From: Calditrichaeota bacterium AABM5.125.24
Lineage (GTDB): Bacteria > Electryoneota > AABM5-125-24 > Hatepunaeales > Hatepunaeaceae
Direction of reading: 5' to 3'
NCBI GenBank assembly: GCA_002127415.1
Contig: MWJR01000191.1
Coordinates: 1-6,670 of the forward strand
Length of the DNA: 6,670 nt
This document shows, in pieces, positions 5,727-6,670 of the stretch. The notes under the pieces were generated by a model. The model saw only the letters and a list, made by a program, of their open reading frames with translations. It did no database searches and was not told the origin of the DNA. The stretch's first letter is position 1, and every line of letters starts with the position of its first letter. The translations under genes and the position numbers were made by a program.

Positions 5727-6670
5727 TTGAAAAGAAGGGTTGTGTTTATATCTTCGTTAACCCTGGCTTTACTAATAACGGTAAAATCACCATCAGCCAA
5801 ACCCTGGACGGTAGTTGATGCGGTTCAGAGTGCAATCTCCACTCACCCCCAATCTTTGATTGCTGAAACTATTGTCGAGGAAGCGCGAGGTGAACGTCGA
5901 AGTGCAACAGCTTTGTCGGCACCAGTCCTAACTACCAGGTGGGATAATATCCCTTCGAACAAGGGATTCTCAGATTTCGAGGAAAGAAGGATAGGTATTA
6001 CTCAGGATCTAGAATTACCCCTACGTTATATCTGGCTGACAAAGGCCGCGAATCTAACGGTCGATCAAGCCCGTAGTGAAAGCCAAGCTGTCCTGTTAGA
6101 TTTGAAATCCGAAGTCCGGCAAGCCTATCTGGAGGCCTGGGCTTTTTCAGAGCAGGTGAAAATCCTGAAGGAATATAAAGATACCCTTAATACATACGGG
6201 TCTCAAATTCAGGTCATAAGCGAGCAGGGTGGAATCTCTCGACTGGACGCTCGCAAATCGCGGGTCGTGGTTGCCGAAGCTGAACAGGAGCTGCGAGCCT
6301 CTCAGCTCTCGATGACAGCGGCTTTTGACAGACTCTCACGAATGACAAACTTCGATCTTGGCGAAGTCGAACTGATTTCACCACTAAAAAGCGATCCTGT
6401 CGATACAACACACATAGACGAATCGAAACTGTTCTCGACAAACCCGGAAGTCCTGATGGCCGAGAGTGAGGTTCTCATTTCGGGATGCGAAGAGACACTC
6501 GCCTCCACCGCCTGGCTGCCGGAAGTTGAACTGACATATTTTGTGAGAGATGAAATACCCCAAGACGATGAAGACTCCTGGGCATTTCAGCTCGAGTTGT
6601 CCATACCCGTCTGGTTCTGGTGGGGCGGAGCCGGTGAAATCCAGGCTTCGCGAGCACAGTTGAGAAGAGC
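5727..6670 (+). CDS. TolC/CzcC-family outer-membrane efflux protein, 3' end beyond the window
   Basis: The frame stays open from the TTG at 5727 to the window end (314 codons plus two bases). TolC-type proteins form trimeric outer-membrane channels that work with a periplasmic adaptor and an inner-membrane pump. The product starts with a signal peptide: MKRR, then VVFISSLTLALLITV, with likely cleavage near SPSA-K (about residue 24). The first outer-membrane-efflux repeat follows: WTVVDAVQSAISTHPQ (27-42), a strand with RWDNIPSN (71-78) and GITQDLELPLR (90-100), then a long heptad-like helical hairpin (about 104-208) with the turn GGISRLDARKS (168-178). A second repeat begins near STNPEVLMAESEVLIS (237-252), with strands WLPEVELTYF (263-272) and FQLELSIPVWFWWGG (287-301). 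The DNIPSN and QDLELP arrangement is most like CzcC/CusC-type heavy-metal efflux members, which usually head czcCBA-like operons. Substrate is inferred, not shown. Composition looks more AT-rich than uvrA. Confidence 0.88.
   Translation, partial: MKRRVVFISSLTLALLITVKSPSAKPWTVVDAVQSAISTHPQSLIAETIVEEARGERRSATALSAPVLTTRWDNIPSNKGFSDFEERRIGITQDLELPLRYIWLTKAANLTVDQARSESQAVLLDLKSEVRQAYLEAWAFSEQVKILKEYKDTLNTYGSQIQVISEQGGISRLDARKSRVVVAEAEQELRASQLSMTAAFDRLSRMTNFDLGEVELISPLKSDPVDTTHIDESKLFSTNPEVLMAESEVLISGCEETLASTAWLPEVELTYFVRDEIPQDDEDSWAFQLELSIPVWFWWGGAGEIQASRAQLRR

Noticed and set aside
5507..5800. 97-codon minus-strand frame across the uvrA-efflux spacer
   Set aside because: It runs through the palindromic repeats and overlaps the start of the efflux gene; it has no family-like sequence.

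Overview
The window reads as ordinary chromosomal DNA of a GC-rich diderm (Gram-negative type) bacterium. The diderm assignment rests on an outer-membrane TolC/CzcC-type efflux gene running off the right edge and on a lipoprotein with a signal peptide and lipobox. The phylum cannot be settled from the sequence. The mix of TGTCAT-ended intergenic repeats, heptamer arrays and a single-domain MetE-like protein would fit an uncultivated or deltaproteobacterial/FCB-type genome, but that is a guess.

Layout, left to right. Positions 1-179 hold no gene: there is a palindromic intergenic repeat cut by the window edge (1-69) and a 7-nt tandem array (137-178). Next is a minus-strand gene (180-1190) for a MetE C-terminal-domain-like protein whose usual zinc ligands appear to be missing. 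Its upstream spacer (1191-1354) carries a second, related heptamer array. Next is a minus-strand gene for an unrecognised lipoprotein (1355-2278). A 274-bp divergent intergenic region (2279-2552) follows. It holds two sigma70-like promoters facing away from each other, a hairpin-forming TGTCATTGCGA-ended repeat between them, and an 8-bp palindrome overlapping the uvrA -10 element and predicted transcription start. uvrA (2553-5480, plus strand) is complete. The following 246-bp spacer (5481-5726) is packed with inverted repeats. The last gene (from 5727, TTG start) is a TolC/CzcC-family outer-membrane efflux protein, truncated by the window end.

There is no obvious shared pathway. UvrA starts nucleotide-excision repair, the MetE-like protein belongs to a methyl-transfer family, the lipoprotein is of unknown role, and the TolC protein is probably the first gene of an efflux operon continuing to the right. 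I do not see a new multi-gene defence or biosynthetic system. The points most worth a second look are the zinc-site loss in the MetE-like protein, the mirrored divergent promoters with a repeat between them, the uvrA operator candidate, the related heptamer arrays on both sides of the MetE-like gene, and a Ser-to-Ala change in the first ABC signature of UvrA.
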